From Geoanaerobacter pelophilus (GTDB taxonomy: Bacteria; Desulfobacterota; Desulfuromonadia; Geobacterales; DSM-12255), in contig NZ_JAHCVJ010000005.1 in the NCBI RefSeq assembly GCF_018476885.1, positions 1-64,000 of the forward strand: 64,000 nt of DNA, written 5' to 3'. Shown here piece by piece: positions 42,097 through 50,466 of the stretch; position 1 is the stretch's first letter; every line of letters starts with the position of its first letter. Under the pieces are notes generated by a model. The model was not told the DNA's origin. It was given only the letters and a program-made list of their open reading frames with translations, and did not search any database. Both the position numbers and the translations under genes were made by a program.

Positions 42097-42978
42097 ATGC
42101 CAAACCAAGACCTGAATATTCTGGTTCTCCTTCGCGAGTGCTCTGATCCGCGGCCGCCTGCCAAGGCGATTACTCGCGGTGCCGGCATAAGTGACCGGGG
42201 ATTACGGCGAATAGCGAACCCGGCCGATTTATCGGCCTTGGAAGAGGCGCTCCGCTTGAAGGATCACTACGGAGCCACTGTGACCGTTCTTGCCATCGGC
42301 CCGGAACGGCTCGACGACCTGCTCCGCCTTGCCGCTTCCATGGGAGAAGTTCGCTGCATCAGGTTCTGGGATCACGGGCTAGAAGGGAGCGATGCTGTGG
42401 CCGATGCCCGGGTATTGGCCCGGCTCATCAATATCCTTGCCCCGAAGCTGGTGTTTACCGGTAGTCGTCTCCTTGACCGGGGGGACGATCCGGTGCCGGC
42501 TCTGGCAGCGGCAATGGAAACCATGCCCTGCCTGGCAACGGTTACTGATCTGAAGCTGGCCGGAAGCTGTGTTGAAGCGTTGCGCAAGGTGGACCGCGGT
42601 GGACGCCAGGAGGTGACGGCACCGTGTCCCTGCGTTGTTCAGTTCGAGGATCTGGGTGTGTCCCGTTATCCGACAGTGGATGCCGTTGCTGCCGCAGTCA
42701 ATGCGCCGGTGACACGGTGGCATCTGGCCGACCTGGGGCTGCCGTTCTGGGAAGTTGGCGCAACCGGCGCTTGTCTGCCGTTGGCCGAATTTGGCGTCCC
42801 GCGCCCGGACCCGGTGCGGGTGGTGACGCCGGATGCGCAGTTGCCGACCTTCGAGCGGATACTGTCGCTTCTGTCCGGCGGGATCAAGGCCCGAGAGGGG
42901 AAGCTGCGAACCGGGTCAGCCGATGAACTCTCTGCGGGGATTTGGCAGATTCTGCAACAAGAAGGAATAGCGCCATGA
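42097..42978 (+). CDS. Electron transfer flavoprotein beta (EtfB/FixA-like)
   Basis: The 293-residue protein follows the beta-subunit pattern (NILVLLRECSDPR, ALEEALRLKDHYGATVTVLAIGP, DARVLARLINILAPKLVFTG, MPCLATVTDL). It is the partner of the alpha subunit at 39467-40471. The order alpha-FixC-FixX-beta differs from the usual fixABCX order. Several methionine starts are possible (42070, 42091, 42097); GGAG at 42085-42088 best fits the ATG at 42097. The stop overlaps the mftF start (ATGA). Whether it holds the second flavin needed for electron bifurcation cannot be settled by eye. Confidence 0.88.
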   Translation: MPNQDLNILVLLRECSDPRPPAKAITRGAGISDRGLRRIANPADLSALEEALRLKDHYGATVTVLAIGPERLDDLLRLAASMGEVRCIRFWDHGLEGSDAVADARVLARLINILAPKLVFTGSRLLDRGDDPVPALAAAMETMPCLATVTDLKLAGSCVEALRKVDRGGRQEVTAPCPCVVQFEDLGVSRYPTVDAVAAAVNAPVTRWHLADLGLPFWEVGATGACLPLAEFGVPRPDPVRVVTPDAQLPTFERILSLLSGGIKAREGKLRTGSADELSAGIWQILQQEGIAP

Positions 42979-44408
42979 TTTACCGGTTATCCCCGCAAGT
43001 GGAGCTTATGGAAAAAGGTGGCGCGCATCTGCTTGTCAGCCGGGCGCCGTTGTGCGTCTTACGCCTGAACCGCTCCCTTCGGGAACTGGTCTTGCGTGGT
43101 ACGGACGGTCCGATAACCCCGATCTCCACCGCTGAACAGACAGTGCTGGAGCAGTTGGCGGGGAAAGGTTTTGTCGAGCGGGTCAGGGAGAGCCACGAGC
43201 TGCCAACGGATCTGCCGACGGTCAGTATCGTGATCCCGGTGAAGGATCGTGAAGAAGAGCTTGCCCGGTGCCTGGCCTCTTTGAATCGCATCATCTACCC
43301 AAAAGAAAAGCTCCAGATCATCGTGGTGGATGACGGTAGCAAGGATCTCAGCCCGCTATTGGCAGAATTATACGGAGCAAAGGTCGTTCCGTCGGGTGGG
43401 GTTGGCAGAGGGCCGGCAGCAGCACGCAATGTCGGTGCCCGGGTGGCCACGGGAGAGATCCTGGCTTTCATAGATTCTGATTGTACGGCGTCTCCCGGCT
43501 GGCTCAGCGAGCTGCTCCCTGCTTTCAGCGACCAGCGGATGGCTGCAGTCGGGGGGTTTGTGGACGGCATGTGCCGGGAATCTGCTGTGGACTTGTACGA
43601 AAGCGTCATGTCCAGCCTCTCCCTCGGTAAAAGAGAGCTTACCGGCAGCAACGGTGACGACACCTTCTATCTGCCGAGCTGTAATCTTCTGGTACGGCGG
43701 AGCCTGTTCCAAGGGGTCGGCGGTTTTCGGGACGAGATGCATGTCGGCGAGGACGTGGACCTTACCTGGCGGCTGCGCGACAACGGCTGGAGTATCTGTT
43801 ATCTCCCCGCAGGCCGGATCTACCATGAACACCGGAGTACGCTGCGCTCGTTCATGTCGCGCCGTTTTGACTACGGCACATCGGAAGGCACTCTGCAGCG
43901 CCTCCATCCGCTGCGTCGCAAACGGATGGTCATGCCGCCGCTGCTGGTGCTGCTGTTGGTGCTCTGCTTGTCTGCGCCGTTTACCGGCAGCTGGAGCCTG
44001 CTAATCGCTGTTGGCGTACTTTCCCTGGACGTGATCGCTGTCAAGGGGCAGTTGATGAGGCGCAAGGTCCCGGTTGGTATTTCGGCTCTTATTGCCGGCA
44101 GGCTGCGGGCACTGGGGAGTCTGGTTTATTACCTGAGCTATCACCTGGTCCGTTACTACTCGCTGCTGCTCGTTATTGGCGCGATATTTCTCCCTGCCCT
44201 GTGGCTGCTGTTTGCGGGGGCCCTGGGGTGTGCGGCGCGCGTCGATTATTCGGTGAGGAAGCCGGCACAATCGTTCCCGGCCTTTGTTGCGATCTATGCC
44301 TTGGAGCAGGTTGCTTATGGTGCCGGGGTTTTCTGGGGGTGCTTGAGTCGCAAGACTTTCGCTTCGTACCGGGTCACATTGCTGAGGCAGATCGCATTGC
44401 CATCGTAG
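42975..44408 (+). CDS. mftF: Mycofactocin-type glycosyltransferase MftF
   Basis: The 477-residue protein has an N-terminal about 80-residue PqqD-like segment (MIYRLSPQVELMEKGGAHLL), then a family 2 glycosyltransferase domain with VSIVIPVKDREEEL, the VDDGS and FIDSDC nucleotide-sugar/metal motifs and GEDVDLTWRLRDNGW, then several membrane helices from about 325. MftF extends mycofactocin with glucose units in mycobacteria. The start at 42975 overlaps the FixA-like stop, so it is the last gene of the operon. No ribosome-binding site is needed beyond coupling; the leader has GAAGGAATAG. Confidence 0.9.
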   Translation: MIYRLSPQVELMEKGGAHLLVSRAPLCVLRLNRSLRELVLRGTDGPITPISTAEQTVLEQLAGKGFVERVRESHELPTDLPTVSIVIPVKDREEELARCLASLNRIIYPKEKLQIIVVDDGSKDLSPLLAELYGAKVVPSGGVGRGPAAARNVGARVATGEILAFIDSDCTASPGWLSELLPAFSDQRMAAVGGFVDGMCRESAVDLYESVMSSLSLGKRELTGSNGDDTFYLPSCNLLVRRSLFQGVGGFRDEMHVGEDVDLTWRLRDNGWSICYLPAGRIYHEHRSTLRSFMSRRFDYGTSEGTLQRLHPLRRKRMVMPPLLVLLLVLCLSAPFTGSWSLLIAVGVLSLDVIAVKGQLMRRKVPVGISALIAGRLRALGSLVYYLSYHLVRYYSLLLVIGAIFLPALWLLFAGALGCAARVDYSVRKPAQSFPAFVAIYALEQVAYGAGVFWGCLSRKTFASYRVTLLRQIALPS

Positions 44409-44467
44409 TCGGCACGATTCGGTGCCCATACTGGTTGTGCCAGAAAGGAATCCTATAACTCTTTTAC

Positions 44468-44577
44468 TCCGAGCCTGAACGCCTAAAGGACTATTCCCAG
44501 GGCGTCAGGCCAATGGGTTTTGCTGGAAACGGCAACGCCTCCCTTTGGAAAGGAGCATGAACCACGGCTACGGCCGC
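44468..44577 (+). promoter_or_regulatory. Candidate molybdenum/tungsten-cofactor (Moco/Tuco) riboswitch
   Basis: The leader of the AOR gene folds into successive hairpins. GCCTG-ACGCC (44473-44483) pairs with GGCGT-CAGGC (44501-44510). A CTCCCTTTGG/AAAGGAG hairpin lies at 44539-44555, followed by ATGAACCACGGC and a CGGC-TACG-GCCG hairpin (44565-44576). The order and the CCTCC...GGAAAGGAGCATGAACCACGG block resemble the Moco RNA motif as I remember it. The downstream gene encodes a W/Mo-pterin enzyme. No covariance model was run. Confidence 0.55.
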
Positions 44578-44606
44578 ACCATTCAAAGAAAAAGTAAGGA
44601 GAGAGT

Positions 44607-46343
44607 ATGGACAAGATTGCACGCATTGACATGGGGGCCACAGGCGGTCCAAAGATCAGCTACGAAGAGGTCGGAGAGTACTCGGGCCTTGGCGGAAGGG
44701 CGCTAACATCGCTGCTCATAGCCAAGGAAGTACACCCTCTGTGCCATCCGCTCGGCGCAGAGAATAAGCTGGTCTTTGCGCCGGGAATGCTCTCCGGCAC
44801 CACCGGTTCCATGACCGGCCGGTTATCGGTTGGCTGCAAAAGTCCGCTGACCGGCACCATCAAGGAGTCCAATGCCGGCGGCCAGGCGGCCCAGGTGCTG
44901 GCTCGGATTGGTTATGCCGCGGTGATACTCGAAGGGAAGCCGGCCGGTGATAACCTGTACAAGATCATCATCAACAAGGACGGGATAACTATTGAGGTGG
45001 ATAACAGCCTGAAGCTGCTGGACAACTATCCGCTGGTTGCCAAACTTCGTGGTCAGTACGGCGACAAGGTGGCGTACATTACCATCGGCTCTGCCGGCGA
45101 GCGCCAGCTGCTGGCGGCTTCCATTGCCTGTACTGACCCGGAACTCCGGCCCACAAGGCACTGCGGACGCGGCGGTGTCGGCGCGGTCATGGGAGCCAAG
45201 CGGGTCAAGGCGATCATTCTGGATGACGCCGGGATGAAAACCCGGGCACCCAAGGATCCGGAGAAGTTCCGCGATGCCAACCGGAAATTTGTCGAAGGTT
45301 TGCGCAAACATCCGGTGACCGGCGAGGGGCTTCCGGCTTACGGCACCAACGTCTTGACCAACGTCCTGAACGAGGCGGGCGGCTATCCGACCCGTAACTT
45401 CAAGTCAGGGGTATTCGAGGGTGGTGCCAAGCTTTCCGGGGAGGCCCAGGCCGAGCTCGAGATCAAGCGGGGAGGTACTGCCACCCACGGCTGTCACCGC
45501 GGCTGCGTCATCCAGTGCTCCGGCATCTTCAACGACAAAGATGGCAACTACGTCACCAAGCAGCCAGAGTACGAGACGGTCTGGTCGCATGGCGGCCATT
45601 GCGGTATCGACGACCTGGACACGGTGGCCAGGCTCGACTACATGGACGATAACATCGGTGTCGATACCATCGAGATGGGGGTCACCATCGGGGTAGCCAT
45701 GGATGCCGGGATCATCGAGTTCGGCGATAAGGAAGGCGCTATTCGTCTGATGGGCGAAGTCGGTAACGGTACGCCGCTTGGTCGTGTCCTTGGCTGTGGC
45801 GCTGAAATCACCGGCAAGGTATTTGGCGTTGAGAAGGTGCCGGTGGTCAAGGGGCAGGCGCTGCCCGCCTATGATCCGCGCCCGATCCAGGGGATCGGCG
45901 TTACTTATGCCACCACTACCATGGGGGCCGACCATACTGCCGGCTATGCCATTGCCACCAACATCCTCAAGGTTGGGGGCGATGTCGATCCGTTAAAGAC
46001 CGAGGGGCAGGTGGAACTGTCGCGGAATCTGCAGATTGCCACCGCGGCCATCGATTCCACCGGCATGTGCCTGTTCATCGCCTTTGCCATCATGGACCAG
46101 CCGGAAACATTCCAGGCCATGCTCGACATGCTCGGCGCCTTCTACGGCATCGAGATGACCGGCGACGACGTGGTGGCCCTTGGCAAAAAAGTCCTGTCCG
46201 CCGAGCGGGACTTCAATGCCAGGGCCGGGTTCACCAAGCACCACGACCGGTTGCCGCGCTTCTTCTATACCGACCCGATCGCACCGCACAACCAGGTGTT
46301 TTCGGTGCCTGACGAAGAGATGGACCAGCTGTTCAACTGGTAA
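44607..46343 (+). CDS. Tungsten-type aldehyde ferredoxin oxidoreductase
   Basis: The 578-residue protein has the AOR pattern: N-terminal bis-pterin domain (GGRALTSLLIAKEV, PGMLSGTTGSMTGRLSVGCKSPLTG, GRGGVGAVMGAKRVKAI), the 4Fe-4S ligands in HGCHRGCVIQCSG, and the fourth cysteine in DSTGMCLF. It oxidises aldehydes to acids with ferredoxin or another low-potential carrier. Start: ATG after AAGGAGAGAGT. It follows a candidate cofactor riboswitch and precedes an unknown gene, a MoaD-like and a ThiF-like gene. A strong hairpin (46348-46381) after the stop probably reduces expression of these downstream genes. Confidence 0.92.
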   Translation: MDKIARIDMGATGGPKISYEEVGEYSGLGGRALTSLLIAKEVHPLCHPLGAENKLVFAPGMLSGTTGSMTGRLSVGCKSPLTGTIKESNAGGQAAQVLARIGYAAVILEGKPAGDNLYKIIINKDGITIEVDNSLKLLDNYPLVAKLRGQYGDKVAYITIGSAGERQLLAASIACTDPELRPTRHCGRGGVGAVMGAKRVKAIILDDAGMKTRAPKDPEKFRDANRKFVEGLRKHPVTGEGLPAYGTNVLTNVLNEAGGYPTRNFKSGVFEGGAKLSGEAQAELEIKRGGTATHGCHRGCVIQCSGIFNDKDGNYVTKQPEYETVWSHGGHCGIDDLDTVARLDYMDDNIGVDTIEMGVTIGVAMDAGIIEFGDKEGAIRLMGEVGNGTPLGRVLGCGAEITGKVFGVEKVPVVKGQALPAYDPRPIQGIGVTYATTTMGADHTAGYAIATNILKVGGDVDPLKTEGQVELSRNLQIATAAIDSTGMCLFIAFAIMDQPETFQAMLDMLGAFYGIEMTGDDVVALGKKVLSAERDFNARAGFTKHHDRLPRFFYTDPIAPHNQVFSVPDEEMDQLFNW

Positions 46344-46347
46344 AGCA

Positions 46348-46381
46348 GCAGAGAGGGGCGGGCATCCCTGCCCCTCTCTGC
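46348..46381 (+). terminator. Strong hairpin after the AOR gene
   Basis: Perfect 12-base arms GCAGAGAGGGGC (46348-46359) and GCCCCTCTCTGC (46370-46381). There is no T-run, so it may act as a partial terminator or an mRNA stabiliser. Confidence 0.55.
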
Positions 46382-46419
46382 CATGGAACCGTTCCCCAAC
46401 TGCAACGACAGGATATGTG

Positions 46420-47037
46420 ATGAATACGCTCACCCCCGCTACCTTGCAATTGGAACTGGTTGCCGGCCAGTTGTCGGCTTTTTATCCATTGCTGCAGCAG
46501 GGGGTGGTGGTTGGCTGCATGGTCGGGTGCCGACTCGGCGAACTGCTGAGTGATCAGTGGGGCATCAGTCCCGATTATGTGAGCAAGCGGGTCACGACCA
46601 TCTTTCTCAATTCCAGGGCAATTGATGACGTCAATACTGCGCTGATCGGACCGGATGCGGTCATTGCCCTGTCCGGGGCGATGCCTGGTCTGGTTGGCGC
46701 TACCATGCGGCGCGGTGGCTACTATGCGGCGATGCGCGGGGCCATGACCTACAATGATGAATCAGTTGCAACCAGCTTCAGGGAGGCCACGGTTCGCGTC
46801 AAGCTGTTCAATCTGTTGCTGGGGGAGCTGGGCCCAGGTTTTCTGCAGCGGGGGATTCTGCTGAGCGGCACGGAGCTGGTTGCCTTTTTCCGGAATCAGG
46901 GCATTGAATTCCGGCACGGATGCCGCGCTGCCAGGTTGAATGGCTTGGCGATTGATCCGGCTTTGCTCACAGAGGATGCGGATCTTGCCCGGATCAAATC
47001 GGTCCGGCTTACTGTCGAATGCAGGGATGCTGTATGA
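46420..47037 (+). CDS. Unidentified protein encoded between AOR and its MoaD-like protein
   Basis: I do not recognise the family of this 205-residue protein. Visible features are a hydrophobic, Cys-containing VVGCMVGCRLGELLSDQWG, then GPDAVIALSGAMPGLVGATMRRGGYYAAMRGAMTY, and a basic/hydrophobic C-terminal half (RVKLFNLLLGELGPGFLQRGILL). The ATG at 46420 has AGGAT upstream; longer in-frame extension into the AOR coding end is rejected. Its stop overlaps the MoaD-like ATG (ATGA), which ties it to cofactor maturation for AOR (inference from position). Confidence 0.75.
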   Translation: MNTLTPATLQLELVAGQLSAFYPLLQQGVVVGCMVGCRLGELLSDQWGISPDYVSKRVTTIFLNSRAIDDVNTALIGPDAVIALSGAMPGLVGATMRRGGYYAAMRGAMTYNDESVATSFREATVRVKLFNLLLGELGPGFLQRGILLSGTELVAFFRNQGIEFRHGCRAARLNGLAIDPALLTEDADLARIKSVRLTVECRDAV

Positions 47038-47258
47038 AAATAACGGTCAAACTTTTTGCCAGTTTCCAGAAGGGGCGTTTTACCATCGAGCAGCGCGATT
47101 ATTCGGAGCTGACCACGGTAGCGGAGGTTGTTAGGGGGCTGGCGATCCCGGAGCAGGAGCTGGGAATCATGCTGGTCAACAGCCGTCATGTCAAGCTCGA
47201 CCAGGTATTGGCTGAAGGTGATACCCTGGCGCTGTTCCCTCTTTTAGGCGGTGGTTGA
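47034..47258 (+). CDS. MoaD/ThiS-like sulfur-carrier protein
   Basis: The 74-residue beta-grasp protein (MKITVKLFASFQKG, DTLALFPLLGGG) ends in the Gly-Gly needed for thiocarboxylate formation. In the AOR context it probably supplies sulfur for tungstopterin, as a dedicated MoaD. It is coupled to the unknown gene before it (ATGA) and to the ThiF-like gene after it. Confidence 0.9.
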   Translation: MKITVKLFASFQKGRFTIEQRDYSELTTVAEVVRGLAIPEQELGIMLVNSRHVKLDQVLAEGDTLALFPLLGGG

Positions 47259-47259
47259 G

Positions 47260-48099
47260 ATGACAGCGCTGCACGATTATCTCCGCGGGCAGGCAAGCGA
47301 CGGCCTGTTGTCCTGGGCGCGCCAGCGGCAGGCCATGGTCCGTTTCGGTTGCACCTGCTTCCAGGTGGAAGAGGCGGCCCTAACCCTGGGGATTCTCCCG
47401 GCACGATATCAGCGCAACCGCGAGACCATTGCCACTGCCGACCAGTTGACTCTGCTCCACAGCAGCGTGGCTGTTGTCGGCTGCGGCGGCCTGGGGGGGT
47501 ATGTTGTTGAGGAGTTGGCGCGGCTGGGGGTCGGCCATCTCGTGGTGATCGATCCTGACTATTTTGAAGAGCATAATCTCAACCGGCAATTGTTCTCGCT
47601 CCCAGCCAATCTCGGCCATGCCAAGGTGGCGGCGGCGCAGAAACGGGTGGCTGCCCTCAACCCGGCGGTGACCCTGCATCCTTTGCAGGAGGCGCTCGGC
47701 ATCGATAATGGACCGGAGTTGCTTGCCGGGGTACAGCTGGCAGTCGATTGCCTCGATAGCATTACGGTGCGTCTGGTACTGGCCGAGGTTTGCGAAACAA
47801 TAGCCATTCCGTTGGTGCATGGCGCCATTGCCGGCTGGTACGGCCAGGTAACCACGCAGTTTCCGGGCGATCAGACCCTGCAAACTCTCTATCAAAACCG
47901 GTTGGAAGGGAAAGGGGTCGAGCAGAAGCTGGGTAATCCGGCCTTCACCCCTGCCGTGATAGCCAGCCTGCAAGTGGCCGAGGCCTGCAAGGTTTTGCTG
48001 GGGCATCAGGATACCCTGAGGCACCGGCTGCTGTCAGTCGATCTCAGGCAGATGCAGTTCCACGAAACTGCTGTGCCGGGCCAACCATCCGAGCAATAG
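47260..48099 (+). CDS. ThiF/MoeB-family adenylyltransferase
   Basis: The 279-residue E1-like protein has the ATP motif VAVVGCGGLGGYVVEELARLGVGHLVVIDPDYFEEHNLNRQLF, then DCLDSITVRLVLAEVC and a C-terminal catalytic-loop region. It adenylates the C-terminal glycine of a MoaD/ThiS partner, here clearly the protein encoded directly upstream. The zinc-binding CxxC pairs of MoeB are not obvious. Start: ATG 47260 or GTG 47251, both overlapping or touching the MoaD stop. It is convergent with the AcoR-like gene (32-base gap). Confidence 0.88.
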   Translation: MTALHDYLRGQASDGLLSWARQRQAMVRFGCTCFQVEEAALTLGILPARYQRNRETIATADQLTLLHSSVAVVGCGGLGGYVVEELARLGVGHLVVIDPDYFEEHNLNRQLFSLPANLGHAKVAAAQKRVAALNPAVTLHPLQEALGIDNGPELLAGVQLAVDCLDSITVRLVLAEVCETIAIPLVHGAIAGWYGQVTTQFPGDQTLQTLYQNRLEGKGVEQKLGNPAFTPAVIASLQVAEACKVLLGHQDTLRHRLLSVDLRQMQFHETAVPGQPSEQ

Positions 48100-48131
48100 C
48101 GGTCCGTGGCGCTGGCAGCTCTGAGCAGCAA

Positions 48132-50114
48132 TCAGGCAGAGAACAGCCGCATTTTTCGATAAAGGGTATTGCGGCTGATGCCGAGCTGCCGTGCCGCCGC
48201 AGATATGTTCCCCTGGCATCCTGCCATGGCCTGTTGAATTGCCTGCGCTTCCAGGCTGTCAAGGCTCTCCGGTGGTGATGCTGAGCCAATGGTCCGGCAT
48301 GGCTGCGCCTGTTGTCGGGCAGGTACCGGCACCGCTTCTTTTGCTTGCTCCAGAAAATCATCGGACAAGTGGCCCAGGGTGATTTCTTCATCGCTGCCGA
48401 GCAGGGCCAGGGCTGTCCGGAGCACGTTATGCATCTGACGCAGGTTCCCAGGCCAGGGGTGGGCGCTGAAGATGTTGAGCACATCCTCGCAGAGCCGCAC
48501 GGAGCGGAGTGGCCCGGCAATGTCCGCCAGGATGGACCGGGAGAGCTGCAGCAGGTCTTCGCGTTCCCGTAGTGGGGGAAGGATTATCACTAGCCCGTTG
48601 AGCCGGTAGTAGAGGTCCTCACGGAAGCGGTTGGCAGCGATCTCGTCTCGCAGCTTCCGGTTGGTGGCGCAGATCACTGCAATGTCGACCGGATGCGCAG
48701 TGCCGTCTCCGAGCGGCGTGATGGAGCGCTCCTGTAGAACCCGCAACAACCTTGCCTGAAGGGCTAGGGGCATGTCGCCGATCTCATCGAGAAAGAGCGT
48801 CCCGCCGTTGGCCTGCCTGATTTTGCCGATATTCCCCTTACGCTTGGCCCCGGTAAATGCCCCCTCCTGATAGCCGAACAGTTCCGATTCGATCAACCCT
48901 TCGGGGATAGCAGCACAGTTGAGCGCCACAAATGGACCGCTGCGGCGGCTGTTGCTCTGGTGCATAGCCCGGGCAAACAGCTCCTTGCCGGTGCCGGATT
49001 CTCCTTCAATCAATACCGGGATGTCATGACCGAGCACCCGCTGGGCCTTGTCAATAGCGGTGCGCATCCTTGTGTCGCCGTATTCGAGCGCATTGAGCGA
49101 CTGAAGCCGGGTTTCGCTGGCATCTGCCAGCCGCGGTCTGGTAGCGGTTTCCGGTTTTTCCTGACGCAAGAAGCGCTGTTTGTAACCGGGCGACATCCGG
49201 ACTCGGGCATAGACGTTCAACCCTTCGGCAATGGGGAGGCGGATGACTGGTTGCGGGGTATTATCGGCCTGCAACAGCAAGGCATCGAATGGGATGTCGA
49301 ACAGCTGTCGGAACGTGGCGGTCTGGGCCTGGTAACGATCCAGGTTCAGGTGGAGCAGAGCGCTGCGGTTGGCTGCCAGTAACTGGCCGTCCCGGCTGAA
49401 CACGGCAATGGCTTCGTACATGGTGCCAATGAATTCCGGGCGATTGTGAAACTGGATGCAGATATCCGACTCAAAGCCGTTCGCAAACATCTGGTTTTCA
49501 ATCTGTTGCACGGAAATCCGCACCAGGGCCATGGTGTGTTGCTGATAGGCGCGGCAGTCGCTGGAGACATCGAGCGCGCCCAGCAGCTTGCCGTAGGGGT
49601 CGAAGATGGGTGAAGCAGAGCAGGTCAGGAAATCATGGGCCTGGACATAATGCTCTGAACTGTGAACCACGATAGGTCGCTGTTCCACCAGGGCAGTGCC
49701 AATGGCATTGGTGCCACGAACCTGCTCGGACCAGATGCCTCCCGGCTGCAGGGCGACCTTTCTGGCCCTGCTGACGAAGTTCGAGTCGCCGAGCGAGTGC
49801 AGCACCACTCCGGTGGCGTCGGCCAACAAAACCATGCTGGAGCTGTCGTGGATCTGTTCATAGAGATTCTCCATTACAGAATAGGAGCTTACCAGCAGGG
49901 TGCGATTTTTCTCGGTCAGGCCGACCAGTTCCTTGCGGGCAATGGCCGCTATGTTGCTGTTTTCCCTCTCCATATCCACCCCGCACCCCTGTGACCGCTG
50001 CCATGATCGGAAGATATGCTCCGGAACCCGGCCGGCTGGGACGGTACCGTGGGATAAAAATTCGGTGCGGGCGCGATTGATGTTGATCTTGCTGACCAGG
50101 GGAAACTTGAACAT
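48132..50114 (-). CDS. AcoR-like sigma-54 activator
   Basis: The 660-residue protein has an N-terminal sensor region with a GAF-like domain (about 75-235; VLLADATGVVLHSLGD, GTNAIGTALVEQRPI), a PAS-like stretch (245-300), an AAA+ domain ([26 protein letters not shown]) and a Fis-type helix-turn-helix (GNISAAARQLGISRNTLYRKM). There is no receiver domain, so it responds to a ligand directly, as AcoR does to acetoin or acetaldehyde. It is divergent from the acylating aldehyde dehydrogenase gene, which has a sigma-54 promoter and a palindromic site between them. An inducer such as acetaldehyde is plausible (inference). Confidence 0.93.
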   Translation of the reverse strand: MFKFPLVSKININRARTEFLSHGTVPAGRVPEHIFRSWQRSQGCGVDMERENSNIAAIARKELVGLTEKNRTLLVSSYSVMENLYEQIHDSSSMVLLADATGVVLHSLGDSNFVSRARKVALQPGGIWSEQVRGTNAIGTALVEQRPIVVHSSEHYVQAHDFLTCSASPIFDPYGKLLGALDVSSDCRAYQQHTMALVRISVQQIENQMFANGFESDICIQFHNRPEFIGTMYEAIAVFSRDGQLLAANRSALLHLNLDRYQAQTATFRQLFDIPFDALLLQADNTPQPVIRLPIAEGLNVYARVRMSPGYKQRFLRQEKPETATRPRLADASETRLQSLNALEYGDTRMRTAIDKAQRVLGHDIPVLIEGESGTGKELFARAMHQSNSRRSGPFVALNCAAIPEGLIESELFGYQEGAFTGAKRKGNIGKIRQANGGTLFLDEIGDMPLALQARLLRVLQERSITPLGDGTAHPVDIAVICATNRKLRDEIAANRFREDLYYRLNGLVIILPPLREREDLLQLSRSILADIAGPLRSVRLCEDVLNIFSAHPWPGNLRQMHNVLRTALALLGSDEEITLGHLSDDFLEQAKEAVPVPARQQAQPCRTIGSASPPESLDSLEAQAIQQAMAGCQGNISAAARQLGISRNTLYRKMRLFSA

Positions 50115-50223
50115 GGAGTTGCTCCTCAGTGCCTTTCTTGCTGCCGATTAAGCCAACGGTATTTCCCTGAACCATTTTCTGCAGATTGTGAAGAAATAAA
50201 AACCGGTTTTGTTGCAGCGCAGA

Positions 50224-50240
50224 TGTCCCGTTTCGTGACA
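50224..50240. promoter_or_regulatory. 17-bp palindrome, candidate AcoR-type binding site
   Basis: TGTCCCGTTTCGTGACA has TGTC/GACA and CG/CG arms. It lies about 225 bases upstream of the -24 element. It has the same TGT-N11-ACA frame as the palindromes at 307 and 11406, though the bases inside differ. Confidence 0.5.
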
Positions 50241-50448
50241 CCTGTTCATTGGCCGTTGTTACAGAATGGAGCAAGTATTGTGCCTGAACAGGCTACATAG
50301 TTGAGATGAGGGTGGCTTGGCCAAGCGAAGTTGTGAGCACTGTGGACCGGGCAAGTAAGGGGTAATCGCCAGTAAAACAGTTAGATACGCTGTCGAGATG
50401 TCAGCAAAGCGCATGCTGTTTCTAGTGTTGGAAAACAATGTTCTGTAG

Positions 50449-50466
50449 TTGGCATATGCGCTGCTA
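50449..50466 (+). promoter_or_regulatory. Sigma-54 promoter of the acylating aldehyde dehydrogenase gene
   Basis: TTGGCATATGCGCTGCT has GG at 50451-50452 and GC at 50463-50464, ten bases apart. Transcription would start near 50476, about 50 bases before the ATG. Confidence 0.8.

Noticed and set aside
44412-44432. Sigma-54-like site before AOR (TCGGCACGATTCGGTGCC)
   Set aside because: Spacing between GG and GC is eleven, not ten, and it lies very far from the start with a structured leader between.
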